NCBI GenBank assembly: GCA_914767715.1
Contig: OU612066.1
Span: 17,551,001-17,615,000 of the forward strand
Direction: 5' to 3'
From: Membranipora membranacea
Lineage: Eukaryota; Bryozoa; Gymnolaemata; Cheilostomatida; Membraniporidae
DNA: 64,000 nucleotides
Below, piece after piece: positions 43,693 to 55,900 of the stretch. The notes below the pieces were generated by a model. That model was not told the origin of the DNA. It did not search any database and saw nothing but the letters and a program-made list of their open reading frames with translations. The translations under genes were made by a program, and so were the position numbers. The first letter of the stretch is position 1. Every line of letters begins with the position of its first letter.

Positions 43693-44128
43693 ATGCTAGC
43701 CTCAGTTCTCCACTTTTGCTATGCTCATTTGTGGGCATACACAATACACCCGCTGCTACAATATGTAGGAACCACTGGTAAAGGGTGTTTTACAACTGTA
43801 CTTTATTTAGTAATGCAAGACCCCATAATGTGTGGCCTGAATCCCAGGCAACCTACCCTCCCAATTCTAGTAACTGTGCTGTATTGCATGATAATTTATT
43901 CATTGATGAAGAAGCCACAGCTGGCACAGGTCTACACCGAAGTCTGGGTCTTTGGCAGTCAAATTACCAAAGACCCAGTTGTAGGTAATTTGGAGACTCA
44001 GACCTGTTGTGACTCGTCTCATGATAAATAAGTGACTGCTGGTTACTACTACTCAATTAATTATCTCATCATGCTAACAGCAAGGACAAGGAGATAATAC
44101 TGCAGTTAATGTCTGTACAAAATCAATG
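43693..44128 (+). repeat. R3 repeat, duplicated copy A
   Basis: Near-identical to 52560-52975; LTR element and flank excised, the two are contiguous homologues. The frames inside differ in length between copies and are not supported as genes. Confidence 0.7.
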
Positions 44129-45130
44129 ACCCAGCGGGCACATTGTATGCGGCAACATGTTTCCAATGTCGCAATTGGATTGTTTCTGTGTTGCATTGTA
44201 CACGTTTAACATTCAATATCTTGTAGATGCATAAATGGTGCATATAAAGCAACACAGTTTTTTCCAATATGGTAACTGCGCAGTAACTGCAGCTACTTTA
44301 CTAGAGAGTAATTTGCAAGAATACTGGCATCATATGTGATGAAATGCTTTGCCATTTGTTTGCTAACACTCTGTGTTGCTTCAAATTGTGTGCAATTCTA
44401 TTTTGCACTGTTGTATTCCATTTTCTTAAAATCAAATCTAGTCTCTAAACTGCATGGGAACGATGCGTTTATGACTGCGTATCTGTTGAATTTGTATACA
44501 TTACTTGCATTTATCTCCCCTGGTAAGCTGCTAACGTTTGGTAAGCCCTTGTGACACCACAACAGCGCAATTTAATTATTTAAATAAACCATTATACAAT
44601 AACTTTGAAACATTAATACATGTCAGTATTTTGAAATAGGTTAATATATAGCCAGGGTTTAAATTACCTGCATTAAGCACCACTTAATGTTTTTTGCGAA
44701 TAAAATTGAACCAGATTGTTTTCAAAATATATGTCAAGAGTTACGCTGAGAATTACTCAATAACTTACCCTACACTAGTGGAAGTCTAATGGTCTAATGG
44801 GCCTACTACTCAACATCCACAGTGGACTGAATCACCCTCCTAAATGCTAATTGATATTAAATCTAATAAATCGTAATTAAAATGAAATATATACTGAGGT
44901 ATGATATATTGTGTATAAATTTGCTGTCAAGAAAACGCATGGTTACTATATATACAAGCCTCTAGTTAGATGTGTAGCAGAGGCAGTTTATATATCGTAA
45001 CAATGTCTACTAAAATGCACCATTCCAACATATAATAGCGTGACAGATTGCCACATTAGGCAGACGTAGTTCAGCCTCTACGGTAAACATCTTTCCAACA
45101 TAGTTTAGATACAGTTGTGCCGGCTGGGGA
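44129..45130. mobile_element. 1.0-kb insertion present only in copy A
   Basis: Absent from the duplicate, where 52970-52985 reads straight through. Flanked by CAATG (44124-44128, 45131-45135). Ends are weak inverted repeats, CCCAGCGGGCA at left against CCCAGCCGGCA read from the right. Internal sequence AT-rich with no convincing ORF. Probably a non-autonomous DNA transposon. Confidence 0.6.
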
Positions 45131-46345
45131 CAATGCTCACAATGATAACTTGACTAAGCGTACCCAAGGGCATACCCTTGGCGTACCTAATTAAAACTGG
45201 CAAATGTAGTCTATAAATCATAGGACTTCCGCAGTCCTATGCTATAAATATGTATTTGTTGGGGACATGTGAATTTTTACTTTCATCTTAGTCTAAGGAT
45301 ATTATTACCCAATCATATTGGCTGTAACTATTTGATCAGCTAGCTGCTTGAGTTTTGCCACTTTCAACTACAAAAATCTCTTACATGAAAAGGTAACTCC
45401 AAAATTGGTGTCTCTTAATGGGTAGAACCAGGGAGGGTGGGAGGAGGTTGAGCAGCAGCAGAGGAACCCCTACCATGCTGTGTTTATAGAATGGCGGTGA
45501 TGGAAGGAAAAGAGCTCAAGGGGATGCAAATGTGTGACTCCAACCACTGACTGATTAACAAGCAATCACCACAGCATTTCGCCACTGCTTGCTCTGTTGA
45601 TGCTCCACTTTTGAGGTCAAATCGCAAGTCGTTCTCATCGGCTAGGATAACGGTCTTTGATAAAAGTGGCCTAGGTTAGAAAGAGGGACAGAAGAACTTA
45701 GAAAATACACTCGAAATTTGGCATTGCACAGCTGGTATCTATATCATGGTTTAGCTGTCCAATAAGTCAGATGCAGGGTATTGGACCACATGGGTGATTC
45801 AAAAAAAGGAATTATTTTGACCACAAGGAGAATAGCTGTGATTGTTGCATATCTATAGCACTTTGTGTGGCTGAAATCTATTACTTTTGAGGTTCTGAAA
45901 AGATTGGTCTTGCTATTATTTCAGATAATAACAAACAAATAACATAACAATACTCAATGCACCTTTTTTTATTCAACTAGTAAAAAAGAAATGTTCTGAT
46001 GTTCTGAAAACAAACAAGGCAAAAAAATTATGATATAATTATATAGTAATATCAGCAGGTCTGCTCGGTGTGTTTTATTGAAATATAACCTTTATATGAG
46101 ATCATTAAGAGAATCAAAACAAACTCACGTAGCAATAAAGCTTTAAGTGAGGCAGGCTTTGGTAGATGACAGCAGGGAGGGTTTGAGGGGGGTCTCCCCC
46201 ATCCTCCCTGATGACAGATTAGGTTTAATCATATCTGTCTACATTGGGAGTTGCTCACACTCTACTGTAAAAGAGCAAGTAGAGTGGCTGGCAGCAATTC
46301 CTAATGCAAGTGGGATGTGGGCGGGATGCAGGGGGATACAGGTGG
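45131..46345 (-). repeat. ZNF 3' flank repeat, copy c
   Basis: Homologous to 52980-53685 joined to 56015-56470; about 2.3 kb of the flank is missing at about 45896-45903 relative to copy d. Resumes after the DNA transposon at 48671. Non-coding. Confidence 0.7.
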
Positions 46346-46356
46346 GATGCGGGCGG
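46346..46356. repeat. 11-bp target duplication (left)
   Basis: GATGCGGGCGG, repeated exactly at 48671-48681; single copy in the empty site near 56475. Confidence 0.8.
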
Positions 46357-48670
46357 GGTAGGTACGAAAAACCGAACCACGAACTCACGAACTCACGAAC
46401 TACGAACCCTCTAAAAACCGAACTCAGGATTAAATCAATTTGCTCAAAGTTTAAATTGTCAGTAGCCAATGAAATGTCATGTTTTTGATAAGTGACCAAT
46501 AAAATAACAGACATCAAACTTTGACTTTTAATAGAGCTCATTGCATCCTAACTAGGTGCACTAGCTCAAGGTCACTTGATGAAAAATTATGGAGAGAAAG
46601 ATGGCACAGTTTGGTCAATGAGTTCATTGGTTTGGTACACACCAAGTAGATGTCATTGTCAAATTAGTCATCATGAATCCAAATGAACTTTTGCATTGGA
46701 GAGAGGAATGGTTTGACTATATATATATTCCTGCAAGTTTGAAAATGATGGAAGTATGTGGAGCTACTACAGAAGGCTGTTATGGAGGACACACCACACT
46801 TATTTATTAGAAATGGTCACAGTTTAGTAAATTGGAGCCCCTTTGACTCGTCACAGGAGGAGCAGAAGGCTGCCTCCTGAATCATCACCTCTCAACAGAG
46901 TTAACAAGTATGTACTATGGGTGTTGGCCTATCTTGAAATATTGTTTTAAAAGTTCATGGCTGTTCTTTGGTTTCAAACAAAGCATGAGGGGGAAAGTAG
47001 GACCTCTAGCTAGTATACATTAAAATTCTTCTATAAAAAATTGAGCTTATTTACTATATATATAACTATAACTGTTAACTGTTAGGTCTTACATACAGCA
47101 TTTTGTGCTACTCTAAGAGATATCAGATCAGTGTTGCCTCTCTGAAATTTACATTAGCTTGATCAGGCTTCATCATCTATGAAATGATCCTACTAGTATG
47201 AAAGTGGTTAGGCAAATACTATATATTAACTGCATATTCTGTAATAACTCACATAAGAAATATTGTGTTTGTAGATATCCATGCGGGCCCTTCCTCATTA
47301 CAACCTCAGCTATTGATTTCTCTGACTCGTACCACAGAATACAAAATTATTTTGGTCCGATGGTCAGACTAACATGCTGTACTATAGCTGTGTAACGAAG
47401 TCAGGTTCAAGCTGTGGTGGCCCGGACTAAACTGATAATGATAATATCCTAGTCTTCTGAAACGGCATCGTGTAAAACAACTACATAGTAATTAAGCTGC
47501 AAGTTGGGTCAGGTATGTACCAAAATTAATTGGTGTATTATTCATTTTATCCCAGTCGAGCATGATTGATAATGTAATGTGGTGTGAGCTTCACCAGTCA
47601 CCATCTAGCCATAAAAAAGCAAATAATATTAACCGGCAATGAAGAAACGGGGAGCTTGCCTCATGCTGCCCTAAAGCTATGAGTAGAGCGCAGTGAGCAA
47701 AAAGTGAGTTTTAGATTTTAACTGATAATATCATGACATAGGATATCAAACACTTCTCTTTGAATTTGAATGTGATATTTTCTGTTTTTTTAGTTACGCA
47801 GTACCAGAAGTCACAGCACAATCCTAGTGATAGCTGTTATGCAACAGTTATGGCTTGATAGTTAGCTGTCATTAACAACGTACATTGCCACTACGATTGG
47901 ATAGGAACTGCTTTATGTCCCCGATGGTCTACCATCACACGTGTATTCACAGCCATGAATGCTCACACTTCAGTATTAATCCACCTGAGCCATTACTATT
48001 CTCTCAGGCCTTTTTTTCTGCCTCTCATTTTGCCGCTTTTTCAGGCACCGTAATATACAAATAAGTTCATTGAATACACGTGTAAACACCATCAACAGTC
48101 TCTTCTCTGAGCCATTACCTTTATTTGAATGCGCATATAATATGTTATCTGATTGGATCACCTTATCACTCAAACAGTGCAATGATCTCATAAACAGAGT
48201 ATTTGCAAGCATCATTTAGTAAGTAAAAGCATCACTGCGTGCATTTGTGCATAATCACTCAATTATCCAGGATCAGTCGCACCACCATGGTAATAATCAC
48301 TAAGTTTGAACTTGGTGGCTCCCAGCTCTCCGGAACCTCTATCTCAATCTGGAAATCGTTCAGGCCATGATCTAGCCTGGTGTCTCTTCTAGAACAAAAC
48401 CCCCTTCTTTGTTCAGTCGGGGACAAACTCCCTGCTCCCCTCCCTGTTCCCTTCCCACTCTCCCTGCTCATATGTCCCAAACTCTCTGCTGGGATTGGAG
48501 TTGTCCTCTACCATTTGCCAAAGTGCAAGAGAGGATAACTGTTCATCAAAGTTTTGACTTTTTGTTACAAAGAACATCATTGGCCGAAATTATGTTATCA
48601 GACACATTGAAGGTTCGGTTTTTTAAAGGTTCGTAGCTTGTGAGTTCGTGTTCGGTTTTTCGTACCTACC
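46357..48670. mobile_element. Non-autonomous DNA transposon with long TIRs (MULE-like)
   Basis: 2314 bp. Both ends read inward GGTAGGTACGAAAAACCGAA and remain alignable for about 60-70 bp. The left arm carries an extra tandem copy of CGAACTCA. Flanked by an 11-bp duplication; the intact site is in the duplicated flank near 56470-56490. No transposase is recognisable; the longest inner frame (47976-48215, minus) is 79 codons without known motifs. An 11-bp duplication with long TIRs is most like Mutator-like elements; assignment tentative. Confidence 0.88.
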
Positions 48671-48681
48671 GATGCGGGCGG

Positions 48682-49349
48682 GATACAGGCAAATCAGAGA
48701 ATATTTTGGTAAACCACAAAACTCAGCCTGTTGACTTTTATGACTTGTCCTGGTACTGCAGCTTAAACTGCTCACAGGTTTGAAGTTTCTTGCTACTTTA
48801 GGGATGTGCCTTTTCATAGATGCAAGATGCCGGCATCTAAAAGGGCATTCAGGGCAACCGAACGGTTTTTCTCTAGTATGCGTCAGCATGTGATTTTTCA
48901 AGTGTCCTTCTGCTGTGCTTCTACAAGGGCATTCAGGGCAAGCATAATGGTTTTTCTCCAGTATGTGCCTACCTAAATGTAGTTGTTGTGTGCATGGCTC
49001 TATAAGGACATTCAGGGCAAGCAAAAGGCCAGTATGAGTCATGATGCGCCTTTTCATACATACTTGATTTGCGCTTCTATAAGGGCACTGAGGGAAAGTG
49101 ATTAGTTTTTCTCCAGTATGTGTCAGAATGTGACTTTTCAAATTCGATATATGTGCATCTATACGGGAATTCGGTACAAGCATATGGTTTTTCTCCAGTA
49201 TGTGTTTTCATGTGATTTTTCAAATTTGATCGTTGCGCAGCTCTATATGGGCATACAGGGCAAGCGAATGATTTCTCGCCGGTATGTGTCAGAATGTGAC
49301 TTTTCAAACTCGTTAAACTTGTGCATCTATGAGGGCATTCGGTGCAAGC
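48682..49349 (-). pseudogene. Z5: truncated zinc-finger pseudogene
   Basis: Finger text in at least three frames. 49349-49170 carries ACTECPHRC, FACPVCPYRA and YACTEFPYRC (second Cys lost to Phe). A frameshift follows, then ITFPQCPYRS (first Cys lost), YACPECPCRS and FGCPECPFRC down to about 48790. Closest to Z7, finger by finger. The 5' side ends abruptly at about 49349, joined to sequence found at 58806 in the other copy, so linker and exons 1-2 are missing. Confidence 0.8.
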
Positions 49350-50357
49350 GTTTTTGTTGCTGACCATGCAGTATTCCAGACAAACACCTATATATTGATA
49401 TATAAATATATATATATATTGATTGAAGATAATTTGAATGTTACTTGAGCTTAGTAAATCCCTGCCTAAATAGGTGCGCCTTGCGCAGGCAACATGGAGG
49501 AATCGTGAAAAATAACATAAGCAACGGTTTTATCACATCCCAATAATAAATATATTGTTGAAACTTTTGTCATTTATGATTTGTAAGCCTAAGCGACATG
49601 AAAAAGTTGGGGGGGAGAGCTTTTAAAAGCAATCACGTCTTTTTTTGGAAATGCTGTGCAGAGGCCATTTTGATGGTCAATATAGCTCTATTTGTTTTTT
49701 TTCGATAATTGTTTATTTTTAGGTACACCATTCATGAAAATAGAGACAAAAAGGCATCTAAAATATGAGTCATTGATTAAGTCAGTTAACACCTACCTTA
49801 ACAAAGTAAAAGTCAAAATCAAATCATTAGCAAATTTGCGTAAATAAAAGAAAGAGATTTTGTATTGAGTTGCCCCCTTCCTCAACAGGGAGGGGTAACT
49901 CCATACATGTTGATTATATTCACATCTTTGCAGATTCCTGTCTCACTGCTGACTGTTTTTGGAGTGTTGGAATGCTGTTTCCTGCTTTGTAGTTTCATAT
50001 TGTATTCTCGCGATTTTCAAAGAGAGAAATAAGGGCAAGCAAATGGGTCGTGTGTGTCGTCCTCGTGTGTCCTGTCGTCCTTGTATCAAGTGCACTTCTA
50101 AAATGGTAGTATTGATAAGCCAATAAGTTCTCTCCAGTTTGTGTCAGAATGCGTGACTTCAAGTTTGAGTTAAGCACATTTTTGACAGAGACTCAAGGCA
50201 ACCATATTTTTCTCTGGCATGTTTCAGCAAGAGGCTTTTCAAGTTTCCTTGTTGAGTGCATCTATAAGGGCATTAAGGGCAGGAAAACGGTTTTTCACCG
50301 ATATGCATCTGCATGTGAATTTTCATATTTGATTGTTGCGCAGCTCTATAAGGGCAT
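49350..50357 (-). repeat. Z6 3' flank, Z8-type, with two out-of-frame fingers
   Basis: Close match to 58806-59841. Reading from the Z6 stop in the +1 frame, a finger FACPECPYRAAQQSNMKIH is intact; the next is FSCP*CPYR (TAA at the Glu codon) with LKSLLLKH (first zinc His lost). Older finger vestiges (LNSNLKSRILTQTGENLLAYQ) lie at 50177-50100. The rest is non-coding. Confidence 0.7.
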
Positions 50358-52182
50358 TCAGGGCAAGCAAACGGTTTTTTCTCCGGTATGTGTCAGAATG
50401 TGCCTTTTTAAATCTGATTTGTATTTGGTTCTGTAAGGGCATTCAGGGCAAGCAAATGGTTTTTCACCGATATGCGTCAGCATGTGAATTTTCATATTTG
50501 ATTGTGTCGCGGCTCTATAAGGGCATTGAGGGCAAGCGAATGGTTTTTCTCCAGTATGTGTCAAAATGTGACTTTGTACAGCATGTTTATATTTGCTTCT
50601 ATAGGGGCATTGAGGGCAAGCGAAGGGTTTTTCTCCACTATGTGTCAAAATGTGACTTTTCAAATTTGATTGATGTGATGCTCTAAAAGGGCATTCAGGG
50701 CAAGCGAACGGTTTCTCGCCGGTATGTGTCAGAATGTGCTTTTGTATAACCTGTTTATATACACTTCTATAGGGACATTCAGGGCAAGCAAATGGTTTCT
50801 CGTCGGTATGTGTCAGAATGTGCCGTTGCAAGCTTCCTTTTCGTGCGCATCTAAAAGGGCATTTAGGGCAAGCAAATGGTTTTTCTCCAGTGTGTGTCAT
50901 CATATGCCTTCTCAAATTGATGAGCTTTGGGGTTCCGTAAGGGCATTCAGTGCAAGTGTATCTTTTTTCTCCAGTATCTTTCCGAAAGTGGTGTATCAGT
51001 TTCTTCTTGCCTCCCAAGCGCTCAAATATAGGATCTGGGACTGGATTTGACCAAGTCTGGGTTTGATCATGTTCTACCTCTAGATCCATTAGAGCTTCAG
51101 GTTTGATCTGCAGTTTCTGATTCTGACTCGCATCGAGTTTTTCAACACCACTATACTCTACTGATTCATCAGGGTCATCATCAGTAGTCCGTGAGAGTTC
51201 AGTGTCATCAGTTGGTAAGTATTCAGGTAGGCTAGCATCAAACTCCGAGGTACATTCTACCTTAACAGTACCCACATGTGCTGCAGACTCCATGCCTGTT
51301 CTTGTATTAGATGTTTGATCATCATGTGATGACGCTGCAGCAAGGGCGTCTGTTATTTGTATACTGACTGGATGGTTAGATGGTATCGTCTCCTCTTGAG
51401 ACTGAATAATACTGCAGTGTCCTTCATGCGAAGCTTCTGTCAAAATATATAGCTAATGTAAACTCATTATAGTATGCAAGCGAGGCACCCATTCATCGAT
51501 GTTTGAGTCTGCTCCTAGTCCTCGTCTATATTATGATAACTATGAATTTCACTTTGGTGTTGGTTATAACTTGTGCGGAGTTGTCTACTCTGGGAATGCG
51601 GAAAAACTTATGTGCGCAAGAATATCCAGTTCACTCACCAATTGAGCTGGCATACAACTTGAAATGTTATGTATAAGCACATCCTGATAACGTGCACTGA
51701 TGCCACAATGAGAGTTCTAGTAAGCACAACTACATGGTTTGGTTTAAGCTTACTGCGAGCGATTTTATTTTCGTCGGGACTTACCTTTGACGAGACACTT
51801 AAATTTTATTTCTAGCTGCTTCTGTATATTGAGAGAGAGTCCACCATGTAGTGAGAGTATATAATTACTACTATCACCACACTTTGAGGCTGAGAATGCA
51901 ACCTGGTATCTTCGTTGGCGCACAGACTGAACCTGGGAAAAAAGTTATTAGGCATTTAAGAATATACCTCAAAACATGACCGCAATTTCTATTAATTCTT
52001 TCATTTTTACCAGTTTCATCTTTAACTCTGATCTCAAGTTTATTTAGTTGATACTTAATAAGCCACTCTAATTTGGATGGCGTTAATATCATGTAGCATC
52101 ATATAGGTTGTAATCAGAGAAGCAACAAAGAAAACAAACTCACTGCTGATAGCTTTCGTCCTGCGTCAGAGTTTCCCTCCAT
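50358..52182 (-). CDS. Z6: chimeric three-exon C2H2 zinc-finger gene, 421 aa
   Basis: Exons 52182-52144, 51932-51785 and 51436-50358. Exon 1 MEGNSDAGRKLSA and exon 2 match Z4 including the 27-bp exon 1 deletion; linker residues through DLEVEHD are Z4-like with the 28-residue insertion. From QTQTWSNPVPDPIFERLGG onward it is Z8-like. Seven complete fingers: YTCTECPYG, FACPKCPFR, then FACPECPYR or FACPQCPYR types. It ends TGEKTVCLP because of a sixth A in GGAGAAAAAACC; a five-A run would continue into more fingers. Coding exons are intact, but the 5' flank is deleted immediately upstream of exon 1 (52238/52239), so expression is doubtful. Confidence 0.82.
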
Positions 52183-52238
52183 GATAACATCAAAACCTTT
52201 GTCTACAAAATATGATTTGTTTCAACAATAAAGTAGGT

Positions 52239-52975
52239 CAACATAAGTAATTATTTTGTGTGCTGTGCCTATGCAAATGCAATACAAGTCGTCGTAAAAA
52301 CTGATTCAATAACCATGGTTTTAGTGCTAACTTTTAAGAGCCCACTCATGATGGTCATTGAAATTTGTTGCTAACGACTGAATTGAATCAGTTGCTACCT
52401 TCTAGGTGAGTAAGTTTTCAATAGCAGTAACTATGGTTATTGATTAATCTTATATAAATTACTATTTAACGACAGATTTTAGTGACCATTGTTCTAATTG
52501 AGAACCGGTCCAAGGATACATGTTGGGTGTGTGTGATCGATGGTTGAGGAGCGTGTAGCCTATGCTAGCCTCGGTTCTCCACTTTTGCTATGCTCATTTG
52601 TGGGCATACACAATACACCCGCTGCTACAATATGTAGGAACCACTGGTAAAGGGTGTTTTACAACTGTACTTTATTTTGTAATGGAAGACCCCATAATGT
52701 GTGGCCTGAATCCCAGGCAACCTACCCTCCCAATTCGAGTAACTGTGCTGTATTGCATGATAATTTATTCTTTGATTAAGAAGCCACAGCTGGCACAGGT
52801 CTACACCGAAGTCTGGGTCTTTGGCAGTCAAATTACCGAAGACCCAGTTGTAAGTAATTTGGAGACTCAGACCTGTTGTGATGATAAATAAGTGACTGCT
52901 CAATTAATTATCTCATGCTAACAGCAAGGACAAGGAGATAATACTGCAATTAATGTCTGTACAAAATTAATGGCA
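52239..52975 (+). repeat. R3 repeat, duplicated copy B
   Basis: Matches 41064-41384 joined to 43689-44128; lacks the LTR element and the 1.0-kb insertion. No gene supported. Confidence 0.7.
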
Positions 52976-55900
52976 ATGCTCACAATGATAACTTGACTAG
53001 GTGTACCTCATTAAAACTGGCAAATGTAGTCTATAACTATCTATGTATTTGTTGGGGACTTGTGAATTTTTACTTTCATCCTAGTCTTGGTAAGTCTTGG
53101 TAAGGATATTATTACCCAATCAAATTGGTTGTAACTATTTGATCAGCTAGCTGCTTGAGTTTTGCCACTTTCAACTACAAAAATCTCTTACATGAAAAGG
53201 TAACTCCAAAATTGGTGTCTCTAAATGAGTAGAACCAGGGAGGGTGGGAGGGGGTTGAGCAGCAGCAGAGGAACCCCTACCATGCTGTGTTTATAGAATG
53301 GCGGTGATGGAAGGAAAGGAGCTCAAGGGGATGCAAATGTGTGACTCTGACCACTGACCACCACAGCATTTCGCCACTGCTCAGTCGCTCTGTTGATGCT
53401 CCATTTTTGAGGTCAAATCGCAAGTCGTTCTCATCGGCTAGGATAACCGTCATTGATAAAAGTGGCCTAAGTTAGAAAGAGGGAAAGAAGAACTTAGAAA
53501 ATACACTCGAAATTTGGCATTGCCCAGCTGGTATCTATATCATGGTTTAGCTGTCCAATAAGTCAGATGCAGGGTATTGGACCACATGGGTGATTCAAAG
53601 AAAGGGATTATTTTGACCACAAGGAGAATAGTTGTGATTGTTGCATATCTATAGCACTTTGTGTGGCTGAAATCTAGTACTTTTGAGATTCTTATTTGAC
53701 TTTACAGCCTAGGCCAAGTTGATACATGCTTGTAAACCTCAGGAAAGAAGGTACATAATATGGTGCTAAGATTGTGACTAGGTGCAGCATCAAAGATTAT
53801 GATACAGTCCTGAGTTACTTTCCTAGTCAGCATGGAAATTTACCCATCTATGATAAATTCTACGAGTTGTTCAGCAGATTTTCATTTTTCTTGCCAATCA
53901 CATTGACCACTTGCGGTTGCTTGTCAAGGAACGATCAATAGAGCAATAATAAAAACTCTTCATAAATCTTTACCAAAAATACGAATTAAATTTAGTTTAT
54001 GGGGTCAAGTAATATCTATTGTTTAAAGTGCAACCAAGGTTTCAAAGAACTTTTCATTGATTAATAGCAGATTGCATCTTCTGCACAGGGAAAAAGACCA
54101 AATCTAATTCGGATAATTATTCAGCCAGGATTCTTTCATCCATCAGGTACTCAAACTCAGCTAAAATAGAATACCGCAGAGCAGTTTCCTGTTCCTGTAA
54201 TTATTTAGCCTGTGCTCTATCATCATTACAGCGATGTCTTGGAACCTCCCTTAAACTGAAGTGTTATCCAGCATAGAGTCAGCAACTACTTTGAGCTTTG
54301 CATCGCGTAATGCACAAAGCTGATCCTGCCTTAGCACATTATTTACTACCTATCAATGCATTGCTGCGAAACCTTGGTTGCCCTTTAAATCTATCAATGG
54401 GTGTGAAAGTTAAAAGATGAACAGCCGTTTGATCTGACTTACTTATTCATGATATTTTATTATGCATTATGCTATATATGGCCGGTGTAACTTGGACAGT
54501 GTTCTGAGTGAGTGGGAACAGGTGGGAACTGAATTCCCACAAAGAAATATACATGTAGCGCACACAGTTCCCATTGGATTCTGTGCAAAAACAGTGTGAA
54601 ATTGTCTCTTTTGACCTGATATCAATCATACTATTACAGATCAATATTCTGCATAATTTGATCCAGAAATTGCAAAAAATTCTCAAAACCCAGAGAGTTG
54701 AGTTTCCACAAAGAGAAAAGTCCACTTAGACCACTGAACTTGGCAACACAGGAAGATAATTTTATCGCATCTCACAAAAGATATTCTCCAATTATAAATT
54801 ATAATCCCTCAGCATTTCCTAATAATAGATTTTTTTTATGAAAGGAAGATAAATGATAAGAAAGCTCAACGGAAAACAATCACAAAAATTAAATATTTTG
54901 AGCCAAAACATTTACCGCAAGGGGCTTTGGGGTTAATATTGGTGCCAAAATATTCTGTGTTTTATGTACAAATAAGGTCCTACCACATAACTTGGATTGA
55001 CTTAGTAATGTGAAACATTTCTAATTGCATTAGTATTTATATTAACATTTTATTGCTAAACCAGCCATAACAAAGTCTGATAGCGTAATGATTGTTGCAT
55101 CTGCTGCGGTGACACAGCGGGACAACTCCAGCGCTCAATCAATAATGCTTGAAATGCTATCAGGGGGTTTGGTCCCAAACTCCCTGATAGCATTGAATCC
55201 TAGTATGGACAGCAGATCATAATTGGTTATCACAATTTGCAACCCATCTATTTCAAGGTAAACTAATTGCAAACCTTAGGATGCGGATAAAGTATATGTA
55301 TGAACCATATTTCTTCTCATGAATAATCTGTACCGTATTGATATTAGTGATACATGCACAAATTAAGGGACTGAGGTATGTTATTTGGTTTCTCATTTAA
55401 TCCTTGTGTTTTTCTCTCGCAGCGCTGTGTATCATGATAAAGCCTTGTTTGTTTACTTTTTTAGGCAAGTTGCCATTTTTTTCTGATCAAACCAAACCTG
55501 TTACATTAATAAGTGTATAAGTGGATTGAGTTGGATGTACCCAATGCAGTATAGAGCTCTCATAAATTCACAATGCATTAATTTCCAGGAGTTGCTGACT
55601 CTTTTGACAGGTGACTATAACTACCAATATATATTTTCTCACATTTAATTTCTCAAAAGTAGAACAAATTCTTGGGCTATTTTAAAAGAGGACTGGAACA
55701 TCCAGAAAGGTTTCAAGGTCAGCATGAAATGAGTACATCGATAGATAGATAAAATTCTTAAGCATTGCTTGGCGTCAGTTTATCTTTTCTTGATTGTGCC
55801 ATATTAACCCAGAATAGTAGAAGTATTTTAGAAATTGGTAAATTTAATTCACTGCTCTTATACTTTTCTACGAATGGCAGTCATCAGTTCGGCAATTATA

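Noticed and set aside
43621-44031. 136-aa frame, similar to 52562-52891
   Set aside because: Starts inside an LTR in one copy; the pair differs by frame-affecting changes at the end. Treated as R3 repeat.
46147-46488. 113-aa frame with a similar 87-aa frame at 56271
   Set aside because: The first half is shared only because the flank is duplicated; the rest runs into the DNA transposon in one copy. No codon constraint visible.
51874-52092. 72-aa minus frame between Z6 exons 1 and 2 as an extra exon
   Set aside because: Partly conserved in Z4 and Z2 introns, but no acceptor site precedes it and it overlaps exon 2 in another frame.
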